Assembly: GCF_025118155.1 (NCBI RefSeq)
Contig: NW_026251404.1
Location: 62,001-126,000, forward strand
DNA: 64,000 nucleotides
Reading direction: 5' to 3'
From: Cokeromyces recurvatus
Taxonomy: Eukaryota > Mucoromycota > Mucoromycetes > Mucorales > Mucoraceae
Part shown: piece by piece, positions 11,020-22,339 of the stretch
Position numbering within the stretch: the first letter of the stretch is position 1
How the letters are laid out: each line of letters begins with the position of its first letter
The notes under the pieces: generated by a model
Told to the model about the DNA's origin: nothing
Database searches by the model: none
Seen by the model: the letters and a program-made list of their open reading frames with translations, nothing else
Made by a program: the position numbers and the translations under genes

Positions 11020-11615
11020 TTACAAATTCTCAAGAACAGCATCAGGTCCAGATTTTTCAAGACCAGAGGGATCAACACCAAGATAAGTAACTTTAAGATC
11101 ATCCACAATCATTGCAAATCGTTGAGAACGAATACCTAATCCCATAGCTGTCAAATCCAATGTCAAACCCATCTTTTCAAAAAATCCAGAACCACCTTCA
11201 GAGGTCATGATGATCTTATCTTGAGTTCCCATATGTTGTCCAAAGGCATACATGACGAAACCATCATTGGCTGCTGTGCAAATAACAACATCAACAGACT
11301 TCTTCTTCAATTCATCATACTTTTGTAAAAAGGCAGGGACATGTTGTTCAGAACAAAGAGGTGTGAAAGCACCAGGGATGGCAAAGATAACAGCTTTCTT
11401 ACCCTTAAGCTCTTTATGAAGGTTGTACTTGATAGGAATAGGACAAGCCATAGGGTCACGGTTAGGTTCATAAGGAACATAGGTAAGATTAACATCAGGA
11501 AGAGAGTCACCAACAGAGATAGTCTATAATCACATTTCTAGGTGAACAAAAGATATTCTCACTCCTCGCCCTCCATTTTTTTTTCTCTCTCTCAAGTTAT
11601 ATATTCACTTACCAT
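11020..11615 (-). CDS. Peroxiredoxin, Prx5/AHP1 type
   Basis: This is a 168-aa thiol peroxidase of the AhpE/Prx5-like group, related to yeast Ahp1 and fungal PMP20-type allergens. It reduces alkyl hydroperoxides and hydrogen peroxide. The peroxidatic cysteine is C58 in PGAFTPLCSEQHVPAF, the classic Prx motif. The C-terminal half shows GLGIRSQRFAMIVDD, also typical. There is no peroxisomal SKL tail (it ends ENL), so a cytosolic location is inferred. Exon 1 appears to contribute only the ATG (11615-11613), followed by a GTAAGT donor. Exon 2 (11523-11020) starts ACT ATC TCT, giving MTISVGDSLPD. Without this splice the conserved N-terminus has no start codon, which supports the model. Confidence 0.88.
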
Positions 11616-12132
11616 GATTATAATTATTATTCGAAATTTATTATAAAAAAAATAAAAATAAAATAAAATAAAATAAAGATAGTAAAAAAAAACGAGTTGG
11701 AACACGAATAACGAATTTATATGTTTTTTTTTTTTTTTTTTTTTTTCTTATCGACTGCGGAGAATTATACGAAAAATAGAAAATTATATAAATAATAAAT
11801 CCAAGATAAACAGCAAAACGATAATATAAATTATTTAACAAACAAGTATATACTTATATAAACTCATTATAATATTTTTTTTATTTTCAATATTTATTCA
11901 AGTAAAAAAAACAACAACAACAACAACAACAAAAAAATTAAGTTGATATAAGCATGTAAATACTATTATAAACAAAGTAGCATTCGCGTCTTACTAATCA
12001 ATCTGATAATATTTTGGCAAATTTTATAAATATTTTATTCTCAGTAACAATGTACTGAGTTTTATCTTAGAAACAATAAGTTGGAAGAAAAAGGAAAGAA
12101 AAGGAAAGAAAAGGAAAAAAAAAATTATTTAT
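11616..12132. other. Intergenic gap, A/T-rich
   Basis: This is the 5' flank of the peroxiredoxin gene and the 3' flank of transketolase. It holds poly-T (about 11723-11746), a CAA/AAC triplet repeat near 11908-11932 and a GGAAAGAAAA repeat at about 12085-12120. No gene is recognised. Confidence 0.6.
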
Positions 12133-14835
12133 TTAAAAATCAAGTCCAACTTCAGGAACATAACCCATCTTTTGATAATATTTAATAACCTTCTTTGCTT
12201 TAGCTACAGTTGCATCTACAGTGATACCAAATGTTTCATATAAGGCGTTAATAGGAGCAGAGGCTCCGAATGATTTCATACCAATATGTGCATGAGCATA
12301 TTTCTCCCATCCAGTCACACTAAGGGCTTCAATAGAAATAATGGGAACACCATTCAAGAGAACACTCTTCTTGTATTCATCGGACTGTTCATCAAAGAGT
12401 TCAGTACAAGGCATGGAGACAACGCGGGTCTGAATTCCTTCATTATTAAGTTCCTTGGCAGCATCTACAGCTAAGGAGACTTCAGAACCTGTAGCAATTA
12501 AGATTAATTGAGGAAGGTCTTGAGTATCCTGAAGGACGTATCCTCCACGTTGTATAGCTTCAACAGAGGTTCCTTCTAATTGAGGTAGGTTTTGACGACT
12601 AAGTGCAATCACAGAGGGTCGATGTTGATTTTTAAGAGCAACTAAATAGGTACCAGAAACTTCATTACCATCAGCAGGACGGAAGGTAAGCATGTTGGGT
12701 GTAGCACGAGTCAAGACCAAAGTCTCAATAGGCTGATGAGTAGAGCCATCTTCACCAAGACCAATTGAATCATGTGTCATAACATAGAGAACTCGGAAAT
12801 GCGATAAAGCTGAAAGACGAGCAGCTCCCCATCCATATCTATTTGTGTATAAATATTACAAAAATATATACTGCATTAGTAAAAAAAAAAAAAAAAAAAA
12901 AATGTATATTCATGTTTTATTTATACATACGTAAGGAAATTTAAAAATGTGCCACCGTAAGGAATATTACCTCCAAAAGCAGTTAAACCATTCATAATGG
13001 CAAACATACCATGTTCACGAACACCATAGCGGAAGTAGCGGCCCGAATAATCACCAAGTTGAGTGGATGGCTAATTTAAAATTCAATTAGATCAATTTCT
13101 TTTATCATACTCCTCTCTCTCTCTCTTACATGTTGGAAATCAATTGCGTTCTTCCAACGCGTCAAGTTCGAGCTTGTTAGATCAGCAGAACCACCCAATA
13201 ATTCAGGAATAACAGTTGAAAGCGCAGTTAAGACACCTTCAGATAACTTTCGAGTGGCGATAGCAGGATCTGAGGGAGTAAAACGAGGAAGAGCAGCTTC
13301 CCAGCCTACAGGTAATTGACCAGAAAAGCGACGTTCAAGCTCAGTTCCTTCTTTTGGGAATCGAATCTTGTACTCTGCAAACAAGGCGTTCCATTTTGCT
13401 TCAACCTGAGCTCCATATTCCGCACGAGCTTTATATAAATTATAGACCTATAAACATAATATTAAGTATAAATGAATTCTGTAATAATAATAATCATGCT
13501 TTTTCAACCTCTTGAGGAACAATGTATTTTTTTTCTTCACTGAAGCCAAATTTTTTTTTCAACTGCTTGATATCATTATCTATAAATTATATTACTCAAT
13601 ATTAAATGCTTTTTTTTTCTGAAAAAAAAAATACCTGAAAGAGGAGCACCGTGAACATTTTCTTTACCTTGATTTAAAGATCCAAAACCTAAACAACAAT
13701 ATTAGCTATGGATTATATTTTTTTTTTTTTTTTTACCAATTGTCGTATTGACTTTAATAAGTGTAGGCTTATCAGTAACAGCCTTAGCCTCTTCAATAGC
13801 CCTTTCAATGGCAGCAAGGTCTTCATCTCCATTTTCAACAACAAGTACATGCCAACCATAAGATTGGAAACGTTGGATAACATCCTCTGAGGAGGAAATA
13901 TCGGTAGGACCATCAATAGTGATTTTATTGTAATCATAAATTGCGATCAATTGACCAAGTTTCCAGTGACTAGTTAAAAGAAAAAAAATAATAATAATGA
14001 GAAATAAAAAATTATAAATATGATCGTTATCTACTTTACCCTGCAAGAGAAAATGCTTCATGTGAGATACCTTCTTGATAACAGCCATCACCAAAAATAG
14101 CATAAACATGACGGTTAAAGAGTTTAAATCCTGGACGATTATACGTAGCTGCTAAATGGGCTTCGGCTGCAGCTAAACCAACAGCATTAGCAATACCTAT
14201 GAATAATAAGAAAAAAAAAGATTAAAGTTGTCATGTTTCTATCTATTTGATATAAAATTTTATTATTACCTTGACCTAAGGGACCAGTTGTTACTTCAAT
14301 ACCAGGAGTATCACTTACTTCAGGATGACCGGGTGTTCTTTATAATAATAGAAGAAAAAAAAAAGAGAAAGCGATTAGTATATCTGTCTTTATTAGAGTC
14401 TTATCAGATCTATATTCTTTTAAACCAATAATATTGCGCCCTAATTTTTTTTTTTTTTTTTTTGTCTACATTTATAACTAACTTACTTGGAACCAAGTTG
14501 ACGAAACTGCTTTAAATCATCCATTGAAAGATCATAACCAGATAAATGAAGCATGATATAATGAAGAGCACATGCATGACCATTAGAAAGCACAAAGCGA
14601 TCTCGATTAATGAACTTTGGATTTTTAGGATTAAAATTTAAAAACTTGGTGAATAAGACGTGTGCTATTGGAGCACAACCCATTGGAGCGCCTTTAAAAA
14701 AAAATTAGCAGAGAGAAAACATAGCAATAAATTTTTAATGCGTTTACCAGGATGACCTGAGTTAGCTCCCTTAACTACATCAGCAGCAAGGCAACGAATA
14801 GTGTTAATAGCTAAATGATCAATATGGCAATCCAT
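12133..14835 (-). CDS. TKL1: Transketolase
   Basis: Ten exons on the minus strand (14835-14748, 14691-14487, 14337-14270, 14196-14040, 13969-13737, 13688-13635, 13579-13509, 13447-13130, 13070-12931, 12838-12133) assemble in phase to 679 aa, essentially the length of yeast transketolase. The enzyme moves two-carbon ketol units between sugar phosphates in the non-oxidative pentose phosphate pathway, using thiamine diphosphate. The N-terminus shows NSGHPGAPMG and the invariant [14 protein letters not shown]. The cofactor motif starts at G156-D157-G158 and ends near N187 in [10 protein letters not shown]. The later catalytic segment RYGVREHGM and the Pyr-domain sequence [19 protein letters not shown] are intact. 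The donor of intron 7 (GTTGAA) is weak but required by phase. A TTAG immediately before the start region suggests a further intron in the 5' leader. Confidence 0.95.
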
Positions 14836-16127
14836 TTCTAATAAAAAAAAAAAGGAAAAGGAAAAGGAAAAGGAAAAAATAAATAGCGTGTACAGGGGTA
14901 GGTGAATGGACTTTTTTATATAAACATTGTCATTACAGTCACAAATGTAAAAGAGGAGTATCAGAAATAATATAATTCTAGTTTATGTCATGTAATCTAC
15001 CTCGGAATTAATTCCTTTATAGAATACTACTACCAATACATGATTTGGTCATTGCATAAATTAGCTCTTCTTACATTTAAATAATGCATAGAACAATAGT
15101 AATCATTATCATGACTTCAAGGATCGATTTAAATATAATTATGTACGATATAGTTTTTTTTTTTTTTTTTTGTTTCTTACTTAAATTACAACTAGATCTT
15201 CGATTGATTTTTTTGTTCAGTAATAAACAGCACGTAACATTAGAATTCTCCGTTATCATAAATAAAATAAGGGGACGAGGGTAGGAGGGGGAGGCTGTAA
15301 GTTAAACCTTTGCATCAATTGTCTTTACTATTATTTACTATGTGTTCAAATAAAGTTAAAGTAATTTATTCACCAAATTCATCCAAACCAGCTCAATATG
15401 TATACAATATAAATAAAACTCTTCTGGACACAAGAGAAAACGTGGATGAAAAAAAAAAGGAGGGGAGTATATATTTATATTTTGTATATGTATATATTTA
15501 TCAGATTTAATGCGTTTACGTTATCCATTGTTTGAAAGTCAAATTCACAAATAATGTTGATAGTAATGATGATGGCTCAATAATCATTTTATGTTATGTA
15601 TCAAGTCAATGAGTTCTAATTTGCTATAAAGTATCCAATGTTAAAACTTTATTGGACACATAAATGTGGAAGCTTTCTTCGCCTTTATTTACCGTTTGGA
15701 TGAAATTAGATGCCATTTTAGCCTTTTGTTCCTTTTATCTATATTATCTCAACATGAAATAAATTTTTAAATTCTTCTCGAATATCTTCATAACTTTAAT
15801 ATGTTCGATGATTCTCAACCAAGTAGAGATTATAGATATAATTAATAAACTGGAATTGGGTCTCTGCAACACCGTAGAGATATAATAGAAACGCCACTCG
15901 TACCCTGATACTAAATAATGAAAAAATCAAATAAGGAGAAAGATAACTAACATTTAAAACAAACAATGACTTTTAGCTATTTTTTTTTCTTAAAAAAAAT
16001 TACAGCCGGGAGTCTTTTACAAGCAATCTAATAAATTTAATTGATGGATAGATTCATCTTCAAAGGAGAAGCATAAGCCAAAAAATAAAGATAAAAATGA
16101 AACAAATAATTCATCTATATAAAACTC
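14836..16127. other. 1.3-kb gene-free region
   Basis: I see no supported gene. The part nearest transketolase contains a GGAAAA repeat (about 14853-14876) and is its probable 5' leader and promoter. The rest is A/T-rich with short chance reading frames. Confidence 0.6.
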
Positions 16128-16800
16128 TTAATCTTTTTTTTTCTCATTTAAGCAACTCTGACGTCTATGTTGACAACTTCTACTGATGAAATTGCGCCTA
16201 GAACAGTCAGTATGAGACTCGGCTCTGGTAGACGGAGTCTTTGCTATAGTGGGTGTATTACGAATCAATCTACCATAAGAGGACCTCATGTTGATATCAA
16301 ATGCGGATTCATCAATGAAAATGCAGTTTCGCACAAAGTCCATATCTGTGACTGTCCACTTCAAGACTCAATCATATCTCATGTTGATGCGATCAATATC
16401 ATTACGAGCTAAGGATTAGCAGAATAGCTTCTTCACTGAAGAGACAACACTCATGCAAGATAAAGCTGCTGACTCTGCTTCTCTCCAAACTAAAGCCATC
16501 AAACTCTCCGGTTAGGCATTCGACATCTTTGTCCGTTGTTACAAAAGGCTTTTCTTCATACAGTTTGAATATGTGGCATTTCTGTTCCTCTTGAAGTTGG
16601 CTTCAAGGACAACTAGCAGTGTTGGTCTTCCTCTCATAAATGTTCCATTCAGGTTCAGTCTCCATTCTTTTGGCCCAGGTCTGAGCAGTTCGTTCAAAAA
16701 CACCAGCCAACTTTCCAGACTTTGCAGCTGAGAAAAACTTTATCTTCAAAAATTGTACAAAAACTGCTAATTGAAAATCTCTAGCAAGTTGATTGGCATT
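16128..16800 (-). pseudogene. Degenerate DDE-superfamily transposase fragment
   Basis: Reading the minus strand from 16800, one frame gives an N-terminal helix-turn-helix-like region (ARDFQLAVFVQFLK, SGKLAGVFERTAQTWAKRM) broken by a TGA. It then continues through QLQEEQKCHIFKLYEEKPF to another stop. A shifted frame then gives the core DDE segment with NCIFIDESAFDINMRSS and RNTPTIAKTPSTRAES. The catalytic second-Asp context (IFIDESAFDIN) is recognisable from Tc1/mariner-like elements that I know from Mucorales. Stops and frameshifts show it is inactive. No terminal inverted repeats could be identified by eye. The region is less A/T-biased than its flanks, in keeping with an inserted element. 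Confidence 0.75.
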
Positions 16801-17149
16801 TTTTTTTTTTAATCCGTCACTTGAGACCGTAGGCTGGTTTACACGAATATGGTGATTAAGTCACCGGAATTTAATTTAAGTATTTTAATAAAAAGAAAAA
16901 AAAAAAGAAAAAGAAATCTGACTGCAAAATTCAATATGTTTTCTATTCCAAATTAATCAAATTGTATACAAAAACAGTAAAATTACTTATTTGCACAAAA
17001 ACAATCCAAAATTGGCATATTTTTAATACTGTTGTTATCATTTATAAAAAAAAATACATGTTGTTCTGTTTACCCTTCTTTTTTCTCTCATTTCTTATCC
17101 TTTTCTTTATTTATTTTTTCTTTTTCTTTCTTCATTCATATAAAATAAT
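16801..17149. other. IQGAP upstream region
   Basis: This is an A/T-rich stretch with a pyrimidine-rich tract (about 17070-17135) just upstream of the IQGAP start. It is a probable promoter and 5' leader. No gene is seen. Confidence 0.5.
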
Positions 17150-18364
17150 ATGCAACGTACAGCAGTATTACCTAATATTACATTATCTGAAGACGATGCA
17201 GTTGCAGGTTAGATAGAATAATTCTTCAAATAATATATATAAATTTACATTTTTTTATATACATTTTTAACACTTTATTCTTTTAAATAGGAACAAGTAA
17301 AATAAAAACTAAAAACTCGCATTTTTCTCTTTGAACAAGTTAACTGATTTAAATATATAGATCGTATACGTCTTCTTAAAGCCGAAGAAACAAAAAACGA
17401 CTGGAAATGGGCAGATAAAATGAGAAATCTAGTTCAAATTCATGAATACCTTTGTCATATTGGTGAAGCTATCGAGTGAGTGCAAACAATAACAATCTAC
17501 TAAATTTAGTAACTAATTGTGTAACTACAGATGGATGGAAAGCTTTTTAGGCGAAAGAATTGATGATCATGATAATAAAGAAGCATCGATTGTGCAGTTA
17601 GAAAAGACATTGCATGATGGTGTAGTCTTGGCCAAGTTAGCCAGACGAATTCATCCTGGTGTCATTCAAAGTATCATCTCTAGTGATACTAAATTTAAAT
17701 TTTTAAGATCTAATAATATCAATGCATTCTTTACCGTCCTGAAGGAAGTTGGATTACCTTCTATTTTTTGGTTTGAATTTGTTGATTTATATGATGGAAA
17801 AAACATGCCTAAAGTGATTTACTGTATTCATGCTCTCAGGTACTAATGTATACTATATATATATGTATATATTTGTTTAGAAATGCCATATACTAAATAA
17901 AGAATTATAATAGTCACTTACTACATTCAAATGATTCTGCACCCAAAATGAAAAATTTAAATGGTGAATTTAATTTTTCTGAAGATGTTTTAGTAGCAAC
18001 TCAACGTAACTTGGAGAAATCAGGTGCAATTATACCAAACTTTAGTAATCTCGGCTCTTCATTACAAAAGGAATTAAATGGAAGTGCACGTAAACAACAG
18101 CAACCTATCTACACATTCAAGCCTATTGAAGAACCTTTATTAAACGACGATCATCAGTATATTTTACCAAAAATTCATCATTTTAACGATAAAGCACCAG
18201 ATTTATTAATTACTGATTTATATGATTCTGATACAGAATCAAGGGCTTCATCTAGTGATGAGCAAGAAAGCCCTCCTTTACCTACTATGCAGCGCTTGCA
18301 GTTTATGGGTATATACTTTGTAAAAATGTTAATTCCTCTTTTAAAACAAGTATTAAACTCCGTT

Positions 18365-18407
<43 letters not shown>

Positions 18408-21392
18408 TAGATGTTGCTCAGGATTTGTATTCTAGTAGTTCAGAATCTGAAGTAGAAGACAATGTGTCTGAATTCGAACTGGAAAAGATCGAAGAAAGGC
18501 TGGATTCTTTGGACGGTCATTTTTCAGCACCTGAAAATAAACAAGCCCTCATAACCATACAGGGAAATATTCGTGCACATATAGCACGCAATCAATTCCA
18601 AAAGATTAAAGACCAACATCGTCATCAATCTGTTCATGGCACAATCCGAAGCAAACAATCTCGAGTTTATTCGCAATCTATTCATCGTCAATTTGGTGAA
18701 AAACGACTCGAGTATTTTTCAGGTCCCGAAGAATGGGTTACTGCCTTACAGTCTATGATTCGACGATTCTTGGCTATGAAACAGCTTGGAGAACAACAAC
18801 ATCGAATCCTTGAATACCAATTACAGTCTGGAAGATTACGAACAGAAGGCAAATTTACAGCGCAATATCACGAAAAGGCCTATCAAAAACTAAAGACAGA
18901 AAAGAATCCCTCCATTGGTGTTGTCAAGAGTGTATTACATATGCTTAGTAACAGCGATATTGACTTTAGAGAGGATTTAATTATTGAAGAACTTCGTCAA
19001 AAGGTCATTGAGTCTATTCGTGAAAATAATCAATTAGATACTCAAGCCAGTATGATTGATATCCAAATTGCACTTTTACTCAAAAATGCTGTCACATTGG
19101 ATGAGGTCGTTAAGCTTAGTAATGCATTTTTTAATCCAAATCGTAAAAAGATTCAACAACAACGATTTTCTGAACTGGTTTCATCTACCTCGATGAATAG
19201 CCCCTACGATTTACGTGGTGTTGACAAAAGCCATCGCGATAGACTCGAATTGTATCAACAATTGGTCTATCTCTTACAAACTGAACCAAACTATCTTGCA
19301 CGTCTTATGTCCATCACTGGAGGTCAAGTACATGGCGAGAGAAAGGGCCAACATAAAATTGAGGCTACTGTATTAGGTCTATTTGGTTATGGTACAAACG
19401 CACGTGAAGAATATCTCTTGATCAATTTATGTAAAGCCTGTATTGTCCAAGAAATGAAACAGGTCAAGAGCCCTCAAGAGTTCATGAGAGGGAACTATAC
19501 ATTCATGAAGCTGGTTGTTCAAGTTAACCGTGGTGCTAAAGAAAAGGAATTCTTTTCAACTTTATTTGAACCATTGATCAATAAAGTCTTGGACGATAAT
19601 AACTTGGATCTCGAAACAAACCCAATGGTAATCTACAAAAAATGTATTAGTCAAGAAGAATCTGCTACAGGACAACCTTCCAAACGTCCATACGATATCA
19701 CTCAAGCCCAGGCACTTCAGTTGCCTGATGTTCAGCATCTTTTCTTTGAACATTTACAAATGCTACAAAAAATAACTCAAGAATTCTTAGATTCTATCAT
19801 TAGTACAGTGAACACGATGCCTTATGGTATGCGAGTCATTGCAAGAGAATTACGTTTGGTGATGGAAGAAAACTTCCCAGAGGAGGCACCTGAAGAAATT
19901 GTCAAGATTTTAAGTAATTTTATTTATTACCGCTATTTAAGTCCTGTCATTACAGCACCTGAACAATACATTACCATTCGTCAGGAAATCTCTTCACTGC
20001 AAAGAAGGAATCTGGCTGAAATTTCAAAAATGCTGCAACAAATATCCAACGGGAAAACAATGGATAGCCATCATATTCAAGTCAATATCTTGAATGATTT
20101 TATTACTCAATCAGCACAAAAATTTACAAACTGGTTTTTGGATTTGACGGACGTCAATGAACCTGAACAACATTTCGGTATGGACCATTTGACTGACTAC
20201 ACCAATACTAAAAAGCCAACAGTTTATGTGCATCCTTCTGAACTCTATCATATTCATCAGCTTTTAGAAGAAAACGTAGATTTTATTGAACGTCAAAATA
20301 ATGGTATCCTTCATTCAATTTTGTCCGATTTAGGTTCTGCTCCCACGAATATTGCTGGATCTGGTCCATTACATGTAATTCGTCTTGAACTGAGTGATCG
20401 AAGAGATGGTATTCCTACTGAAACTGGAGGAAATATTCAAAAACTATTACTGGATACAAAGCGGTTAGTTATCTTAGTTATTCAAGTACAGTCAGGTCCT
20501 GATTTAGAGACTATCTTTAAGGAACCTGTAACAGAGGAGCATGAAGCCATTTGGGAGGTTGTACAAGAGCAGGCTTTCCCATCTGAAGGAACTGAACAAG
20601 AGATTGAAATGGCTAATCGTGAAAGATATTTTAAATTTGGTTATGAGAATGCTGCTATGGATGTAAAGAGGTAAAGTTGTAATATACATTGCATAGGATA
20701 TATGAAATTAATCGGTTTAATTTTTTTTTTAGCTTGAGTTTCGCCAAATTAAAATCATTTGCTTATAGTCTGCATAACCATCTGATGAAACATGGTATTA
20801 TTCCTGAGAGTCAAGGCTATCAAAGTATTATTAATATGATTGCCTTGGATATTACCAAGAAAGGCGAGCGTCGAAAATTACGTAATACTGAAATCAAAAA
20901 GCTTCAAACTATCTTGGCTCATTTGGAAGAAAAACGTCAATATTTAATTAGCCAAGGTACCAGTTATAAAGAATATCTGGATGGTTGTATGAAAAACATG
21001 GCAGAAAGAAGAGGCAAAAAACAAAAGTTTGTATTTCCTTTTACAAGACAGTATTTCCATATGAAAAGTTTGCAAAAAAAGGGATTAGTGCCTAAGTTTG
21101 GATCTTTCAAATATTCTGCAAAAACGCTATATGATCGAGGCATTATTATTGATATTTCAGGCGTGTCTAAGAAACTTTATTCTCGAATCACAATTATTTT
21201 ATCTATGGATCGTGCAGGTATCATTACCTTTGAAGGCTATTTCCCATTAGCCAATACACAGGATTTGCATGTAGACGTTCAATATGAGGACTTATTACAT
21301 ACACAATACGAAGGTGTACAGACAATGAAAGTATTAGATGGAATGGCTACTGTCAATGTTAACCTTTTGATCTACTTGATTAACAAAAAGTA

Positions 21393-21435
<43 letters not shown>

Positions 21436-21504
21436 AAATTAACTGAAATCAAAACTAATTCTTTTCTTTTTTTTTTTTTTGATAGATTCTATCATACTGC
21501 TTAG
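17150..21504 (+). CDS. IQGAP-family scaffold (Rng2/Iqg1-like)
   Basis: Seven exons (17150-17207, 17361-17475, 17531-17839, 17914-18308, 18411-20670, 20733-21389, 21486-21504) give about 1270 aa. IQGAPs link actin, calmodulin-like light chains and Rho/Ras GTPases, and in fungi they organise the cytokinetic ring. A calponin-homology domain occupies about residues 48-162 (EYLCHIGEAIEWMESFLGE, then LHDGVVLAKLARRIHPGVI). IQ motifs follow at about 338-357 (ALITIQGNIRAHIARNQF) and 401-421 (VTALQSMIRRFLAMKQL). The RasGAP-related domain centres on about 600-900 with GLFGYGTNAREEYLLINL. The RasGAP C-terminal domain begins near residue 1046. The last coding exon is only 19 nt and encodes FYHTA. Intron 4 is in frame and stop-free because of a T40 tract. 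It was removed because it has a proper GTATAT donor and TTGTAG acceptor, and joins FMDVAQD in phase. Confidence 0.9.
18367..18406 (+). repeat. T40 tract in IQGAP intron 4
   Basis: A pure T run forms the polypyrimidine tract directly before the acceptor TTGTAG at 18405-18410. Confidence 0.9.
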
Positions 21505-21799
21505 TATCATTTTATCATGTCTTTGTATATATAATTAATAACATTACAAACTATGTATATACCATCCCTATCATAATTACAATATAAGAATATCAATGTA
21601 TCTTTATAAATATTTATTATTTATTTATTTTTATAATGAACTATTGTGGCTTTTAACTCGAGAAATAAAACTGAGATTTAACTGTTAGTTACAATTACTA
21701 CCACGTAGATATTTAATCACAAAAATTTGCCCAAAAGTTGCCTAAACGTATTCACACACATCTTCTTTTTTTTTTTTTCTTTTTTCAAGTTACATCGCA

Positions 21800-22339
21800 A
21801 TGACTTCAATTGATCCTAGTCAAACTTTATACGTTACTAATATTAACGGACGTATTAACATTGAAGGTATTCTTTGATGCATTTATACTTTACGCGTTTA
21901 AATTTTTAACATGGAACTTCTTTAGAGCTTAAACATTCTCTGTATGATTTATTTTCTACTTATGGACCTATTCTAGATATTACAGCTAAAAAAACAGAAA
22001 AGATGCGTGAACAAGCCTTTGTTGTATACAGTAACGTTGCTTCTGCAACTACAGCCAAAAGAAGTTTAAATGGATTCACCTTTTTCAACAAACCACTTGT
22101 AAGATTATATAGCTATAATGTGAATGCTGAATACTTACTTGTATAATTAGAAAATCGAATATGCAAAGACAAAATCAGATGCAGTTGCTAAATTAGATGG
22201 CACATATAGATTAAGGACATATAAGGATAAAAATGAGACTACATTAGGAAAGAGAACTGCAGCAGAAAATGAAAATGAAAACCCTTCAAAAATGTCACGA
22301 ACCGAGGAAAGTGATGAAAGTGATGAGGATCATGCATAA
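21800..22339 (+). CDS. U1A/U2B''-type snRNP protein (single RRM)
   Basis: Three exons (21800-21866, 21926-22098, 22151-22339) give 142 aa. One RRM covers residues about 9-88. It has LYVTNINGRINIEELKHSLY with the typical RNP2, and an RNP1 of the U1A/U2B'' class within REQAFVVYSN. The tail is basic then acidic (GKRTAAENENENPSKMSR, ending in SDESDEDHA). Family members bind stem-loop IV of U2 snRNA or stem-loop II of U1 snRNA in the spliceosome. A second RRM, as in animal U1A, is absent. This matches yeast Msl1 (U2B'') in architecture, so U2B'' is the preferred call. It lies about 295 nt downstream of IQGAP in the same direction. Confidence 0.85.

Noticed and set aside
15310..15510. Small plus-strand frame in the gap after transketolase
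   Set aside because: It ends in low-complexity Tyr/Ile codons from TAT repeats and shows no family features.
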